A model generated the notes under the pieces. It saw nothing but the letters and a program-made list of their open reading frames with translations, ran no database searches and was not told the DNA's origin. A stretch of DNA of 6,659 bases from positions 1 through 6,659 of the forward strand of contig JAFGJF010000191.1 of assembly GCA_016929205.1 (NCBI GenBank). The letters are read 5' to 3'. Of the stretch, positions 6,014 through 6,659 are shown piece after piece; the first letter of the stretch is position 1; every line of letters starts with the position of its first letter. The DNA comes from Anaerolineae bacterium. Its GTDB lineage: Bacteria; Chloroflexota; Anaerolineae; JAFGEY01. A program made the position numbers and the translations under genes.

Positions 6014-6659
6014 TCCATTGGTGGGTTTGATGCTTCCTGCGCTTTTACGAGCAATGCGCGAATGTCTTGGAGTCCGGGTATGTCCGAACGCTCCTTGCCC
6101 ACTCTGTCCAATTCCTCGATCGCCTCGGTAAGGACAATGGCGTTGGCTAACGAGATTGCCTCTCGGTAGTCAATAAGCGCTTTTTCGAGCTCTCCCATAA
6201 CCAGATAGACAATTCCTCTGACGAATAGGTATTCAGCTCGTTCCCACGAACCCAGGCCCTCGACCTGTAAAGCCTGCTGGATGTGATCCAGGGCCTTTTC
6301 CAGGTGTGCTGTCGACTCTACTACAGACAGGTGCAAAAAAGCTGTGCCCAGATTCCTTTGTGACCAACTGTAATACAAAGGCTCTTGTTCGACACTAAAA
6401 AATCGCAACGCGTCTTGATACAAAGCAGTGGCATGTTTGATGTTCTGCGTCCGTTTACCGGAAGGCAGTTTGATATATGCTTCGCCCAGGTTGTTTTGGG
6501 TCATCGCGTAGGCCAGTGGGGCCGCCTCTGGGGTGTAGACACGCAATGCTTCCTGGTAGCAGGCGATGGCGCGCTGCAGGTTGTCGCTGCGGTCGCCGGT
6601 GGGCAAGCGCAGGTAGGCGGTGCCCAGGTTGTTTTGGGTCATCGCGTAGGCCAGTGGGG
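6010..6659 (-). CDS. TPR-repeat protein, C-terminal part (N-terminus beyond right edge)
   Basis: 215 residues are visible and the frame is still open at the window edge. The Met codon at 6642 lies inside a repeat (PLAYAMTQNNLG) and is not a real start. Three units of 46 residues follow each other: TQNNLGTAYLRLPTGDRSDN..., TQNNLGEAYIKLPSGKRTQN... and the more divergent SQRNLGTAFLHLSVVESTAH.... A shorter canonical TPR (LFVRGIVYLVMGELEKALIDY) and a charged helical tail ending SNPPMD complete it. TPRs form helical superhelices for protein-protein contacts. Long arrays of this LPTGDR...LQRAIACYQEAL style often sit in large Chloroflexota and cyanobacterial proteins that also carry CHAT, NB-ARC or kinase domains. 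No such domain is visible in this C-terminal part, so any effector domain would have to be N-terminal. The function is unknown. It converges on the MFS gene. Confidence 0.88.
   Translation of the reverse strand, partial: PLAYAMTQNNLGTAYLRLPTGDRSDNLQRAIACYQEALRVYTPEAAPLAYAMTQNNLGEAYIKLPSGKRTQNIKHATALYQDALRFFSVEQEPLYYSWSQRNLGTAFLHLSVVESTAHLEKALDHIQQALQVEGLGSWERAEYLFVRGIVYLVMGELEKALIDYREAISLANAIVLTEAIEELDRVGKERSDIPGLQDIRALLVKAQEASNPPMD
6484..6659 (-). repeat. Exact 38-bp direct repeat within the TPR array, period 138 bp
   Basis: Positions 6484-6521 and 6622-6659 are identical over all 38 bases and lie exactly one 46-codon TPR unit apart. They encode the junction PLAYAMTQNNLG. The second copy ends at the window edge and may extend further. 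The bases between and after the copies differ, so the unit as a whole has diverged while this segment stayed or was made identical. Confidence 0.9.

Overview
This window most likely comes from the chromosome of a filamentous or thermophilic-type Chloroflexota bacterium. That is an inference from three things: moderately high GC content, the style of the 46-residue TPR repeats (LPTGDRS..NLQRAIACYQEAL), and tightly packed genes. Nothing in the window fixes the taxonomy.

Positions 1 to about 4500 hold one tightly coupled minus-strand operon of five genes, in transcription order: a 6-pyruvoyl-tetrahydropterin-synthase-like protein (4100-4498), an 846-residue GT-C/PTPS-related membrane protein (1563-4103), a small secreted protein with a C-terminal sorting-type anchor (881-1579), an exosortase-family transpeptidase of the XrtG type (285-905), and the start of a membrane-anchored family 2 glycosyltransferase (1-288, cut by the left edge). 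Every junction overlaps, by 4, 17, 25 and 4 bp. The combination of XrtG, a GT2 and a PTPS-like protein is the exosortase-G cassette, known computationally mainly from Gram-positive bacteria and, to my knowledge, without an assigned biochemical function. Here it is joined by a very large membrane protein and by its own likely substrate.

The proposed logic is inference. The GT-C and GT2 proteins would build or attach a glycan or lipid-linked sugar at the membrane. The small protein would be exported, held by its C-terminal helix, then cut and transferred by XrtG. The PTPS-like protein keeps the zinc histidines but has lost the catalytic Cys and the Asp/His dyad, so it is more likely a binding or regulatory subunit than a pterin enzyme.

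Positions 4499-4804 are a divergent intergenic region. Two facing promoter candidates each contain the string TGGTACAAT, one per strand. On the plus side an 18-bp imperfect hairpin lies in the leader of the next gene. That gene (4805-6013) is an MdtG-like MFS drug exporter and probably unrelated in function to the cassette.

Positions 6010-6659 hold the C-terminal end of a TPR-repeat protein on the minus strand, cut by the right edge. It converges on the MFS gene with a 4-bp stop-codon overlap. No RNA genes, insertion sequences, CRISPR arrays or convincing terminators were seen.
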